Below are positions 43,495 through 51,870 of a stretch of DNA of 64,000 nucleotides, piece after piece. Position 1 is the first letter of the stretch. Every line of letters begins with the position of its first letter. Under the pieces are notes generated by a model. It saw only the letters and a list, made by a program, of their open reading frames with translations. It searched no databases and was not told the DNA's origin. Source of the DNA: Archangium lipolyticum (lineage in GTDB: Bacteria; Myxococcota; Myxococcia; Myxococcales; Myxococcaceae); assembly GCF_024623785.1 (NCBI RefSeq), contig NZ_JANKBZ010000006.1:124001-188000 (forward strand), read 5' to 3'. The translations under genes and the position numbers were made by a program.

Positions 43495-44517
43495 ATGCAT
43501 TCACAATTTCCAGGAATGAATCCAATCAGCGGAAAGCGGATCATCGTCCTGGGCGGAGCGGGGTTCCTGGGCTCCCACCTGTGTGAGCGGTTGCTCACCG
43601 AAGGCGCGTCGGAGGTGGTGAGCATCGACAACTTCATCACGGGTGACGCGCGCAACCACGCAGAGCTCCGGAAGAGCCCGCGCTTCGTGTCCCTGCACCA
43701 CGACATCACCGAGCCGTTCTCCTTCGATGGCCCGGTGGACTTCGTCTTCAACATGGCCTCGCCGGCCTCGCCCATCGACTACGCGCAGCTGCCCATCGAG
43801 ACGCTGCGGGTGGGCTCCCTCGGCACCGAGAATGGCCTCCGGCTGGCGCAGGCCAAGGGCGCGGTGTTCCTCCAGGCCTCCACGTCGGAGATCTACGGAG
43901 ACCCGCTGGTGCACCCGCAGCGCGAGGAGTACTGGGGCAACGTGAATCCCATCGGCCCGCGCTCCTGTTACGACGAGGCCAAGCGCTACGGAGAGGCCAT
44001 CGTGGCGGCGTACCGGCGCGCGCACAAGGTCCGCACCCGCGTCGTCCGCATCTTCAACACCTACGGGCCGCGCATGCGCCTCAATGATGGACGCGTGGTG
44101 CCCGCCTTCGTGGGGCAGGCGCTCCGGGGCGAGGACTTCACCGTCTTCGGGGACGGGAGCCAGACGCGCTCGTTCTGCTACGTGTCGGATCTCATCGACG
44201 GCATCGTGCGCCTGGCGGTGTCGGACGTGGAGGAGCCCGTCAACATCGGCAACCCGCGCGAGATGACCATCCTCCAGTTCGCCGAGGCGGTGCGCGCGGC
44301 CATGGGCGGAGGCAGCCGCATCACCTTCCAACCCCTGCCCAAGGACGACCCCAAGCAGCGCCAGCCCGACATCACCCGGGCACGCCAGCTGCTCGGCTGG
44401 GAGCCCCGGGTGTCACTCGAGGACGGTCTCCGGGAGACCATCGCGTACTTCCGCCGGCTGACCGGGCAGCCCTCGCGCGAGCCCCACACGCTCGTGGACG
44501 CGGGCCCGGCCGTCTGA
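43495..44517 (+). CDS. uxs: UDP-glucuronate decarboxylase (UDP-xylose synthase)
   Basis: 340 residues. NAD-binding [20 protein letters not shown], then [20 protein letters not shown], the active-site segment [20 protein letters not shown] and [12 protein letters not shown] with Tyr/Lys, followed by [19 protein letters not shown]. The [20 protein letters not shown] stretch is the family signature (usually [11 protein letters not shown]). It converts UDP-glucuronate, made by Ugd, to UDP-xylose. The start at 43495 has AGGG seven bases upstream; an ATG seven codons later (43516) is an alternative. It is divergent from the main glycan operon. Confidence 0.92.
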   Translation: MHSQFPGMNPISGKRIIVLGGAGFLGSHLCERLLTEGASEVVSIDNFITGDARNHAELRKSPRFVSLHHDITEPFSFDGPVDFVFNMASPASPIDYAQLPIETLRVGSLGTENGLRLAQAKGAVFLQASTSEIYGDPLVHPQREEYWGNVNPIGPRSCYDEAKRYGEAIVAAYRRAHKVRTRVVRIFNTYGPRMRLNDGRVVPAFVGQALRGEDFTVFGDGSQTRSFCYVSDLIDGIVRLAVSDVEEPVNIGNPREMTILQFAEAVRAAMGGGSRITFQPLPKDDPKQRQPDITRARQLLGWEPRVSLEDGLRETIAYFRRLTGQPSREPHTLVDAGPAV

Positions 44518-44526
44518 CGGCGGGCG

Positions 44527-46212
44527 TCAGGGCAGGGCCTCCAGCACTCCGGCCACGTGCCTCACGAAGGAAGGCAGCCGCAGCAGGAGCCCCTCCTGCT
44601 GCGCCGTCAGCTCCTCCGAGTGGAGCTGCTCGCCCGTCACGTCGTTCCACCAGGTGACGCGGTACTTCCCGGAGGGAACGGCCATCCGCACCGTGGCGCC
44701 CTCCACCGGAGAGCCGTAGCCCTTCTTCGCGCCCATCACCCAGAGCGCCCAATGGCCGGAGCGTCCGAGCACCCAGGCCCGGGTGCCCTCGGGCATCGCG
44801 GGCGGAGCGGGCTGGGGAGAGAGCGCCGGCGCCAGTGACAGCCTCGACAGGAAGTCCGACAGCACCCGGAAGTGGCGGCCCCGCTCGGGCGTCATCAGCA
44901 CGTCCGAGTCGGGGGTGAACGGCGGCGCACTGTGCGCCAGCACGCCCGCACCCGAGAAGGTCGCGCTCCAGATGCCCACGTGCGTGTGGTCGAACGTCTT
45001 GGGGTCATCGCCGCCGTAGCCGAACTCGCCGCAGAGGATGGGCTTGTCGTAGCCCCAGCTCTCGGCCACCTTGCGCGAGAACTCAGCCGCCAGCGCGTGC
45101 ACCTCGTAGTACTCCTTGCCGTAGAGGTGCCACTGCAGCAGGTCGTTCTGGCGGCTCGCGTACCAGGGGCGCTCGTCGCCGTCCTCGTTCCAGTGCAGCC
45201 CCACCGAGCCCACCGTGACGAGGTGGCCGTACGGATCCGCGGCATGCCACCTCGCCGCCAGCTCCTCGGCCCAGGCCATCCACGTCTCCTCGCCGTTCTT
45301 GCCGTCCCACTCCGGTTCGTTGAGCAGGTCGATGGCGAGCAGGTTCGGCGAGTAGCCGTACCGGTCGAGCACATAGCGCAGCTTGCGCTCGGCCAGCTCC
45401 GGCCGCTCGAAGAACTCCTGGGGCGTGCTGGCGGCGCCGCCCCGCGCGGTGCTGTGCGGGTTGTCCTCCCAGCTCTTCCACGTCTCGCCCGGCGTGAAGC
45501 CCACCGCGAAGAGCGTGAGGATGACGTAGATGCCGTGCCGCTCGGCGGCCTCCAGGATGGCGTCGTACTGCGCCGCCACCTCGGGGTCGAAGCGCCCCGC
45601 CTGCGTCTCGAGGCACCCGGGCTGCGGCCCTGGCTTCGGCTCCTCCCGCTCGCAGTCGGTGAAGATGAAGATGCGCAGGGTGTTCATTCCGTTGCTGGCC
45701 ATGTAGGCCACGTACTCGGGCGCCGGGAGCTGGTTGTAGTTCCACGACGGGTCGTAGACGTTGAAGCGGTTCTCCCCGAGCGGAAGAAAGACCTTCCCGT
45801 CCTCCCACGCGAGCTGGTGCGAGGAGGCGCTGCTCCGGTGCACGAAGCCCCGTCCCTGGCCCGGCCGCACCCGGAAGCCACCGGCGGACACCTCGCGCGG
45901 GCCCGAGCCCCCATCGGCACGGACGACGTACCGGTACTCTCCCGTCTCTCGCGGCGTGAAGCGCACGCGGAAGCCTCCCCCGGCAACGGCGAAGCCTCCC
46001 ACGCTCACCTCCTTCCCGGAGGGAGCGGTGAAGCGGGCCTCGATGGTCACATCGTCCGGGTGCCGGGTGTGCTCCGGCAGGACGAAGGACACCTCGAAGC
46101 GGTAGAGACGCTCCACCTCGGGGAGCGCGCTTCGAGAGGCGGAGGACGTTCGTGGCCCGGCACAGGCCACCAGGGCCAGGAGCACGAGCGGCGCCAGTGA
46201 ACGAAAGGACAT
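44527..46212 (-). CDS. lipoprotein glycoside hydrolase, clan GH-A (GH5-like) with N-terminal DUF5060-like domain
   Basis: 561 residues. Lipobox LALVAC, so anchored to the outer membrane or cell surface. The N-terminal beta domain (about 30-120: RYRFEVSFVLPEHT is closest to YRFEVSFVLPEH) resembles DUF5060. A TIM barrel follows with LPLGENRFNVYDPSWNYNQL, the acid/base Glu in LLNEPEWDG (about 297) and the nucleophile Glu in LCGEFGYGG (about 394). A short C-terminal beta domain ends the protein. It probably trims or turns over the polysaccharide made by this locus, or a host or prey glycan. It is convergent with the UDP-xylose synthase gene and divergent from the phosphoribosyltransferase fusion gene. 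Confidence 0.85.
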   Translation of the reverse strand: MSFRSLAPLVLLALVACAGPRTSSASRSALPEVERLYRFEVSFVLPEHTRHPDDVTIEARFTAPSGKEVSVGGFAVAGGGFRVRFTPRETGEYRYVVRADGGSGPREVSAGGFRVRPGQGRGFVHRSSASSHQLAWEDGKVFLPLGENRFNVYDPSWNYNQLPAPEYVAYMASNGMNTLRIFIFTDCEREEPKPGPQPGCLETQAGRFDPEVAAQYDAILEAAERHGIYVILTLFAVGFTPGETWKSWEDNPHSTARGGAASTPQEFFERPELAERKLRYVLDRYGYSPNLLAIDLLNEPEWDGKNGEETWMAWAEELAARWHAADPYGHLVTVGSVGLHWNEDGDERPWYASRQNDLLQWHLYGKEYYEVHALAAEFSRKVAESWGYDKPILCGEFGYGGDDPKTFDHTHVGIWSATFSGAGVLAHSAPPFTPDSDVLMTPERGRHFRVLSDFLSRLSLAPALSPQPAPPAMPEGTRAWVLGRSGHWALWVMGAKKGYGSPVEGATVRMAVPSGKYRVTWWNDVTGEQLHSEELTAQQEGLLLRLPSFVRHVAGVLEALP

Positions 46213-46365
46213 AACTGCTCCCCAGGGCGGCGGATCTCGGTGGCAGTCTGCCCATGGCGAGCGGCCATGCGGGCGCCCGGTACCTCGGAGTGCGTGCCGC
46301 AGGACACAGCCTCCCTCCAGAGGTGAGGCCCCCTATCTTCTTCCGTCAAGGGGGAGACGACTCCA

Positions 46366-48135
46366 ATGCTCGTCTATGGAGACCATGCGCGCGAAGTACG
46401 GCCAGCCGAGGTGCTCGCGTCTCTTCGTGAACGCTTGCTCCAGGTAGGCGTCATGCCTCCGGGGCTCGGCCGCCATGCGGCACTGGTGGGCCTGCTCATC
46501 GAAGCGGGAGAGCTCGCGCAGGGCGTGCTCGACGCGGACTTCGCCGAGCGGCACCAGGACACGCTCAGTCCCCTTCACGAGGCATGTCTCGCGTTCCCCA
46601 TGGCCCTTGCGCGCGCTGTCCGGGACTCCTACCGGAGCGGCTTCTCGCGCTACACCCCCGTGCCCCACGAGGTGCTCGCCACGCTCGAGAGCCAGGCGCT
46701 CCCGGAGCGGGTGACCATCAAGGTCCCCGAGGGCTACGCGTACTACGCGCTCTACCCGGAGCTGTACCTGGAGGCCGCGAGCGCGCTCCAATTCCTGCCG
46801 CGCCCGCCGCTGGTGATTGGCATCCGCAGCATCGGAACGGGGCTGGCGTGTGTGGTCGCGGCCGCGGCGGACTCCCCGGTTCCACCCCTCACCATCCGGC
46901 CTGGAGGCCACCCCTTCCAGCGCACCCTCAGCCTCTCGCCCGAATTCGAGCGCGAGCTCCTGGCCCGCGCGAGCGAGGCGCACGTCGCCATCGTGGACGA
47001 GGGCCCGGGGATGTCGGGCAGCTCGTTCGGAGCGGTGGCGGACTTCCTGGAGGAACACGGTGTCCCACGGGAGCGCCTGCTCTTCTTCCCGAGTCACGCG
47101 GGGGAGCTCGGGCCCGCGGCCAGCGAGCGCCACCGGACGCGCTGGGCCCAGGCACGCCGGTACACGGCCGACTTCGACCCGGAGCCCCTCCTCTCCTGGG
47201 TCGAGGATCTCACCGGCTCCGCCTACGGCCCGATCGTGGACGTGGGCGGCGGCGGCTGGCGTCACAAGGTCTTCCCCGACGAGCGGGCCTGGCCCGCGGT
47301 CCACATCCAACAGGAGCGGCGCAAGTACCTCGTGCTGGCCGAGCGCGGCACGTTCCTGCTCAAGTTCGCCGGCCTCGGGGCTCATGGCGAGCGGCGCCTG
47401 GCACGTGCGCGCCAGCTCGCGGACGCCAGCCTCGCGCCTCCCGTCGAGGGGCTCCGGCACGGCTTCCTCGTCCAGCGGTGGCTCGAGGGCGCCCGGCCCC
47501 TTCCGATGTCACGGGGATTGGAGCGCGCGGAGCTGATGACGCGCGTGGGCGCCTACCTCGGCTTCCGTGCCCGCCGGTTCCTCGCGGAGCCCGGGCGGGG
47601 CGCCTCCCCCGCGAAGCTGTTGGAGATGGCGCGCTACAACACCGCTCAGGTGCTGGGTGACGGGTACGCCGGAGCGCTCGACGTCTGGGCCTCGCGCCTC
47701 GACCGGCTCTCCACCGAGGTGCGCCCGGTGGAGACGGACAACAAGCTCCACGCCTGGGAGTGGTTGCTGCTCACGGACGGACGGCTGCTCAAGGCGGACG
47801 CGGTGGACCATCACGATGCCCATGACCTAGTGGGCTGCCAGGACGTGGCCTGGGACGTGGTGGGCGCCGCCGTGGAGCTCGGGCTGGACGCGGCCGAGCA
47901 GGACATCCTCGCCGAGTACGTGGCACGCGCGAGCGGCCGCGCGGTCAGCCCCCGGCTCATGGACTTCTACCGGCCGTGCTACCTGGCCTTCCAGCTGGGC
48001 CACCACGTGATGGCGGCCTCCGCGCTGGAGGTGCTCGTCCCGGCGGAGGCCGCGCGGTTGCGCCGGGCCGCGGAGCACTACACCACGCTGCTCCGCGAGC
48101 ACCTCGACGCCCCCGCGCGTCCCTTCGAGGTGTGA
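46366..48135 (+). CDS. phosphoribosyltransferase-like plus kinase-like fusion protein
   Basis: 589 residues. The N-terminal half (about 1-300) has a type I PRTase core: LVIGIRSIGTGLACVVAAAA and the PRPP-loop-like VAIVDEGPGMSGSSF (about 206-222), close to the usual VDDxxxTG pattern. The C-terminal half (about 310-589) resembles an aminoglycoside-phosphotransferase fold: YLVLAERGTFLLKFAGLG as N-lobe strands, and DNKLHAWEWLLL, DGRLLKADAVDHHDAH and VGCQDVAWDVVGAAVE at the positions of the catalytic loop, metal-binding Asp and last helix. The catalytic HxD is changed to DNK, so activity is uncertain. No signal peptide. Ribosome-binding site GGGGGAG. I know of no characterised protein with this layout. 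Confidence 0.75.
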   Translation: MLVYGDHAREVRPAEVLASLRERLLQVGVMPPGLGRHAALVGLLIEAGELAQGVLDADFAERHQDTLSPLHEACLAFPMALARAVRDSYRSGFSRYTPVPHEVLATLESQALPERVTIKVPEGYAYYALYPELYLEAASALQFLPRPPLVIGIRSIGTGLACVVAAAADSPVPPLTIRPGGHPFQRTLSLSPEFERELLARASEAHVAIVDEGPGMSGSSFGAVADFLEEHGVPRERLLFFPSHAGELGPAASERHRTRWAQARRYTADFDPEPLLSWVEDLTGSAYGPIVDVGGGGWRHKVFPDERAWPAVHIQQERRKYLVLAERGTFLLKFAGLGAHGERRLARARQLADASLAPPVEGLRHGFLVQRWLEGARPLPMSRGLERAELMTRVGAYLGFRARRFLAEPGRGASPAKLLEMARYNTAQVLGDGYAGALDVWASRLDRLSTEVRPVETDNKLHAWEWLLLTDGRLLKADAVDHHDAHDLVGCQDVAWDVVGAAVELGLDAAEQDILAEYVARASGRAVSPRLMDFYRPCYLAFQLGHHVMAASALEVLVPAEAARLRRAAEHYTTLLREHLDAPARPFEV

Positions 48136-48140
48136 AGGGC

Positions 48141-49028
48141 CTACTTCGCGTAGCGGCGCGTCATGCGCGCGCAGAAGTCGGCGAACTCCTCGATGTTCCG
48201 GGGCGGGCTCGTGTGGTGGTCGTTGATGCCGCACGAGCCCGGAGTGAAGCAGTACGTCAGCGTCACGTCGAAGTCCTCGAGCAGGCTCATCTGCCGGTCG
48301 AACCAGGCCTCGTAGTTGGGCCGGTGGCTGTCCGCCCAGCTCAGGCCCGTGCGCAGCTTCTTCACGCCCAGCTTCTTGAGCCACGCCACCGCGGACTCCA
48401 GCCGGTGGTCCTCGAAGTGGAACCACTGGCAGATGCCCATCTCCGGCGTGTAGTCGGCGAAGTGGCGCATCGCGCGCTTGGGCGTACCGTCCTCCTTGAG
48501 CAGGCCCATGTAGAAGTGCCGGTAGTACGACGAGCCCTCCGCCTCGCGGTGGCGCGTGGTCGCCGGCCACGCCTTCGGCAGGTCATAGAGGCTGTACCAG
48601 TGGACGCGGTCCACCTTGCCCAGCAGCAGCTCCGCGGTGCGCCGCAGGCCGAACTCCTGCACCTCCTCGGCGCCGAAGGTGGAGACGCCCACCTCGGTGA
48701 CCCAGACCGGGTGGCGGGAGGCGGCGCGGATCTCCGCGATACGATCCGGCCACTCGTGGATCTGCCAGTGGTTCCAGTCGAGCGGGAAGCCGTGCACCGC
48801 CACGACGTCCACCTCTTCCAGCGCGCCCTGATCGCTCATCCGGCGCACGAAGGCGGGGTCGATGGGCGAGATGCCACCCAGCACGCGCGTGAGCTTTGGG
48901 TTCTCCGAGCGCACCGCCTCACCGGCCAGGCGCACCATGCGCGAGAAGATGCTCCAGTCCTTGTCGATCCCAAAGTCCCAGTGGGACATGTTGTTGGGCT
49001 CGTTCCACAGCTTCACCGCTTCAATCAT
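48141..49028 (-). CDS. glycosidase of clan GH-A, apparently circularly permuted
   Basis: 295 residues from the ATG at 49028 (GGAG upstream). It starts MIEAVKLWNEPNNMSHWDFG, i.e. with the acid/base Glu motif that normally sits at the end of barrel strand 4. HPVWVTEVGVSTFG carries the nucleophile Glu. Near residue 200 the sequence turns to WFHFEDHRLESAVAWLKKLG, VKKLRTGLSWAD and DFDVTLTYCFTP, segments that normally form strands 1-3 at the N-terminus of such barrels, and ends FADFCARMTRRYAK, which would lead into WNEP. No signal peptide, so a cytoplasmic enzyme. It overlaps the methyltransferase gene (ATGA). Beta-xylosidase-like activity would fit the UDP-xylose genes, but is inference. Confidence 0.75.
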   Translation of the reverse strand: MIEAVKLWNEPNNMSHWDFGIDKDWSIFSRMVRLAGEAVRSENPKLTRVLGGISPIDPAFVRRMSDQGALEEVDVVAVHGFPLDWNHWQIHEWPDRIAEIRAASRHPVWVTEVGVSTFGAEEVQEFGLRRTAELLLGKVDRVHWYSLYDLPKAWPATTRHREAEGSSYYRHFYMGLLKEDGTPKRAMRHFADYTPEMGICQWFHFEDHRLESAVAWLKKLGVKKLRTGLSWADSHRPNYEAWFDRQMSLLEDFDVTLTYCFTPGSCGINDHHTSPPRNIEEFADFCARMTRRYAK

Positions 49029-49819
49029 TGAATGGTCTCCGGGTGGGCAACGGTGGTCTCGACGGAGCGGCTCGGGTAGGCCGCGCCCCATTTTCCTGCA
49101 CGCCTTCCGCGTCGGCAGACGTAGACCTCGCGCGCGGGCCGCTCGAGGATTTCGAACCCCGCCGAGCGCAGCATCGCCTCGGTGCACGCCCGGTTGGGCG
49201 CCCACCAGTTGGTCCAGTCCCCCGCGTACTCCTGCTCGATGAAGTGCATCTTCGGGTAGTCCGGCCGGTCGAAGATGTCGCGCTCGGTGATGGGGTAGTC
49301 CGGCTCCAACTGGCCCACCTCGTCACTGCCACGCTCCAGCGTCTGGAAGATGAGCAGGTCCTTCACGACGTGCTCATAGAGCAGATCCAACGCCAGCAGC
49401 GGGTGGCGCAGGTGGTAGAGCACGCCCATGAAGAGGACGACGTCGAACTTCTCGTTCAGCGCGCCCACCTCGTAGACGTCCATCTTGCGCAGCTCCACGT
49501 CCGCCCCCACCACCTGGGTGGCGAAGCGGGCCTGGGCCAGGTAGCGCTCATCGTGGTCGATGCCCACCACCCGGGCCGCGCCGCGGCGCTTCATCTCGAT
49601 GCTGTAGAAGCCCCCGTTGCAGCCGATATCCAGCACCGACTTGCCCTTCAGGTCCTGGGGAATGGCGTGCTGGAAGGTCTTCCAGAAGACGCTGGGGAAG
49701 TTGCCCAGGAAGTGCCGGGGCGCCGTCTTCACACCCTTCAGGTCCAGGTTGTGGAACCACTCACCCAACGAGCGCACCCGCTGCTCGATCTGCTCGGTCG
49801 TCATCTCCGCTGGAGCCAT
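49025..49819 (-). CDS. SAM-dependent methyltransferase (CmoB-like fold)
   Basis: 264 residues from the ATG at 49819 (GAGGTG upstream). SAM-binding motif VLDIGCNGGFYSIEMKRRGA, acidic motif ARVVGIDHDERYL and DVVLFMGVLYHLRHPLLAL, close to CmoB and to the family I remember as TIGR04290. The N-terminal helices with SLGEWFHNLDLKGVKTAP match that subgroup. Coupled to the permuted glycosidase gene, so both probably act on the same saccharide or small molecule. The ATG at 49804 is an alternative start. Confidence 0.82.
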   Translation of the reverse strand: MAPAEMTTEQIEQRVRSLGEWFHNLDLKGVKTAPRHFLGNFPSVFWKTFQHAIPQDLKGKSVLDIGCNGGFYSIEMKRRGAARVVGIDHDERYLAQARFATQVVGADVELRKMDVYEVGALNEKFDVVLFMGVLYHLRHPLLALDLLYEHVVKDLLIFQTLERGSDEVGQLEPDYPITERDIFDRPDYPKMHFIEQEYAGDWTNWWAPNRACTEAMLRSAGFEILERPAREVYVCRRGRRAGKWGAAYPSRSVETTVAHPETIQ

Positions 49820-50122
49820 TGGCACCTCGGCAGGCAGAACTTCCGCGCAGGGTGAGCAGCACCGCCGGACTTTCCAAGGCGTCTCTGGATACACAACCTG
49901 GTCGTCGTCGGACGCTCGACACCCCCACGGTCGCATTGACCTACGGACAGGACAGTGGAGTCGCGCCATTGGCCGAGAGGGCAAGTGGCTGTACGTCCAA
50001 GGAGTACTTAAGCCTTAGGCGAGCACATGGGGGTGGAGGATGCGGGTGTGGTGGTTCCTCTCCCGGCACGTACTCCGACTCGGGCGGGCGCCCCGAGTGT
50101 CGGCACAACAAGTGAGGGACAG
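49820..50122. other. divergent intergenic region, 303 bases
   Basis: Lies between the divergent methyltransferase and inositol-1-phosphate synthase genes, so it should hold two promoters. A TTGACC near 49937 is a possible -35 for the rightward gene; no good -10 was found. No ORF, repeat or RNA was recognised. Confidence 0.4.
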
Positions 50123-51424
50123 ATGAAACGACCAGACACGATCCGCCCGCCAAGAGGGAAGCTCGCGGTCCTGCTGCCCGGCATGGGCGCGGTCTCCAGC
50201 ACGTTCATCGCGGGCGTGCTCCTGGCTCGCAAGGCCCTGGGGCTGCCGGTGGGCTCGCTCACCCAGATGGGCAGCATGCGCGTGGGGGAAAGGCAGGTCC
50301 GCCTGAACCAATACCTGCCCCTGGCCCAGCTCGACCAGCTCGTCTTCGGCGGCTGGGACATCTTCTCGGACAGCGTCTACGACGCCGCCGTTCACGCCAA
50401 GGTGCTCGAAACCTCCCAGCTCGAGCCCGTGCGCGCGGAGCTGGAGGCCATCCGCCCGATGAAGGGCGTCTTCTATCCGCAGTACGTCAAGCGCCTGCAC
50501 GGCACGCACGTGAAGGAAGGCGCCACCAAGGCCGATATGGTCGAGCAGGTGCGCGCGGACATCCGCTCCTTCCTGCGCGCCAACGGGTGCTCGCGCGCCG
50601 TGGCCGTCTGGTGCGGCTCCACCGAGACCTACGTCGCGCCCGACCAGGTGCATGGCTCGCGGCAGTCCTTCGAGGCCGGCCTGCTGAAGAACGACCCGGC
50701 CATCACCAACTCGCAGATCTACGCCTGGGCGTGTCTCCAGGAGGGCGTGCCCTTCGCCAATGGCTCGCCCAACCTGGCGGTGGACTTCCCCGCCGCCGCC
50801 GAGCTCGCGCGTCACCACGAGGTTGCTCTCGCCGGCAAGGACTTCAAGACGGGCCAGACGCTGATGAAGACCGTCATCGCGCCCGCCCTGAAGGCCCGCA
50901 TGCTCGGCGTGCGCGGCTGGTTCTCCACCAACATCCTCGGCAACCGCGATGGCGAGGTGCTCGACGACCCGGAGTCCTTCCGCTCCAAGGAGATCACCAA
51001 GCGCGGCGTGCTCGATGACCTCCTCGATTCGGACACCCATCCGGAGCTCTACGGAGACCTCTTCCACAAGGTCCGCATCGAGTACTACCCGCCTCGCGGC
51101 GACGCCAAGGAGGGCTGGGACAACATCGATCTCTTCGGCTGGATGGGTTACCCCATGCAGATCAAGATCGACTTCCTGTGCCGCGACTCCATCCTCGCGG
51201 CCCCCATCGTGCTGGATCTCGCGTTGCTGCTCGATCTCGCCCAGCGCGGCGGCCGCATCGGCACCCAGGACTGGCTCAGCTTCTACTTCAAGAGCCCCAT
51301 GACCGACCCGGGCCGCTCTCCCGAGCACGACCTGTTCGTGCAGAGCATGAAGCTCAAGAACACCCTGCGCTCGCTCATGGGCGAAGAGCCCACCTGCCCT
51401 CCCGGCGCTGAGGGCTACGACTGA
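50123..51424 (+). CDS. ino1: inositol-1-phosphate synthase
   Basis: 433 residues from an ATG with GAGGG upstream. It isomerises glucose 6-phosphate to 1D-myo-inositol 3-phosphate with NAD+. Family features: LLPGMGAVSSTFIAGVLLAR, NGSPNLAVDFPAAAELA, the segment AGKDFKTGQTLMKTVIAP with the catalytic Lys region, LGVRGWFSTNILGNRDG, and DFLCRDSILAAPIVLDLALL at the C-terminus. Length matches bacterial homologs. In a glycan locus it could supply inositol for a glycolipid, an aminocyclitol or the Gfo/Idh-dehydrogenase pair. The downstream membrane-protein gene starts 8 bases after its stop. Confidence 0.93.
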   Translation: MKRPDTIRPPRGKLAVLLPGMGAVSSTFIAGVLLARKALGLPVGSLTQMGSMRVGERQVRLNQYLPLAQLDQLVFGGWDIFSDSVYDAAVHAKVLETSQLEPVRAELEAIRPMKGVFYPQYVKRLHGTHVKEGATKADMVEQVRADIRSFLRANGCSRAVAVWCGSTETYVAPDQVHGSRQSFEAGLLKNDPAITNSQIYAWACLQEGVPFANGSPNLAVDFPAAAELARHHEVALAGKDFKTGQTLMKTVIAPALKARMLGVRGWFSTNILGNRDGEVLDDPESFRSKEITKRGVLDDLLDSDTHPELYGDLFHKVRIEYYPPRGDAKEGWDNIDLFGWMGYPMQIKIDFLCRDSILAAPIVLDLALLLDLAQRGGRIGTQDWLSFYFKSPMTDPGRSPEHDLFVQSMKLKNTLRSLMGEEPTCPPGAEGYD

Positions 51425-51432
51425 GAGAGGCC

Positions 51433-51834
51433 ATGGCCTTCGCGGAATGGGTGTCGGTGTCCGCGCTCCTCTTCGAGGGCGCTGGCGTGGCCGCCATGGT
51501 GGTGGGCACCGTCTTCTCGGCGGTCTCCGTGCTGCTGCGCCTCCGCCGGGAGCCCGGTGCGAGCCTCTTCCGCCATTTCCGCGAGAAGGTCGGCCGCTCC
51601 ATCCTGCTCGGGCTGGAGCTGCTCGTCGCCGCCGACATCATCCGCACCGTCAGCGAGGAGCCCACGCTTCAGGGCGTGATCGTGCTCGGGCTCATCGTGC
51701 TCATCCGCACCTTCCTGAGCTTCACCCTCGCCGTGGAGCTGGAGGGGCATTGGCCCTGGAAGAGCGCGGAGCTGAAGCTGAAGGGGTTGCGGCAGGAGCC
51801 GCCCGTTTCCGAGCAGCGGCACCTGGACCACTGA
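51433..51834 (+). CDS. DUF1622 family membrane protein
   Basis: 133 residues, small integral membrane protein with three or four hydrophobic segments (VSALLFEGAGVAAMVVGTVF, ILLGLELLVAADIIRTVSE and VIVLGLIVLIRTFLSFTLAV). The middle and last of these with the conserved LELLVAADII and IRTFLSFTL are the DUF1622 pattern. Function unknown. It follows ino1 by 8 bases and ends in a strong hairpin, so it closes that two-gene unit. Confidence 0.85.
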   Translation: MAFAEWVSVSALLFEGAGVAAMVVGTVFSAVSVLLRLRREPGASLFRHFREKVGRSILLGLELLVAADIIRTVSEEPTLQGVIVLGLIVLIRTFLSFTLAVELEGHWPWKSAELKLKGLRQEPPVSEQRHLDH

Positions 51835-51862
51835 GGAGGGTGCGCAGCCGCGCCCCCTCCTC
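51833..51862. terminator. bidirectional terminator hairpin
   Basis: GAGGAGGG-T-GCGC-agcc-GCGC-C-CCCTCCTC forms a 12-bp stem with one mismatch, immediately after (and overlapping) the DUF1622 stop and before the stop of the convergent methyltransferase gene. U tract is short (GTTCC), but position and strength fit a terminator. Confidence 0.6.
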
Positions 51863-51870
51863 GTTCCGGC

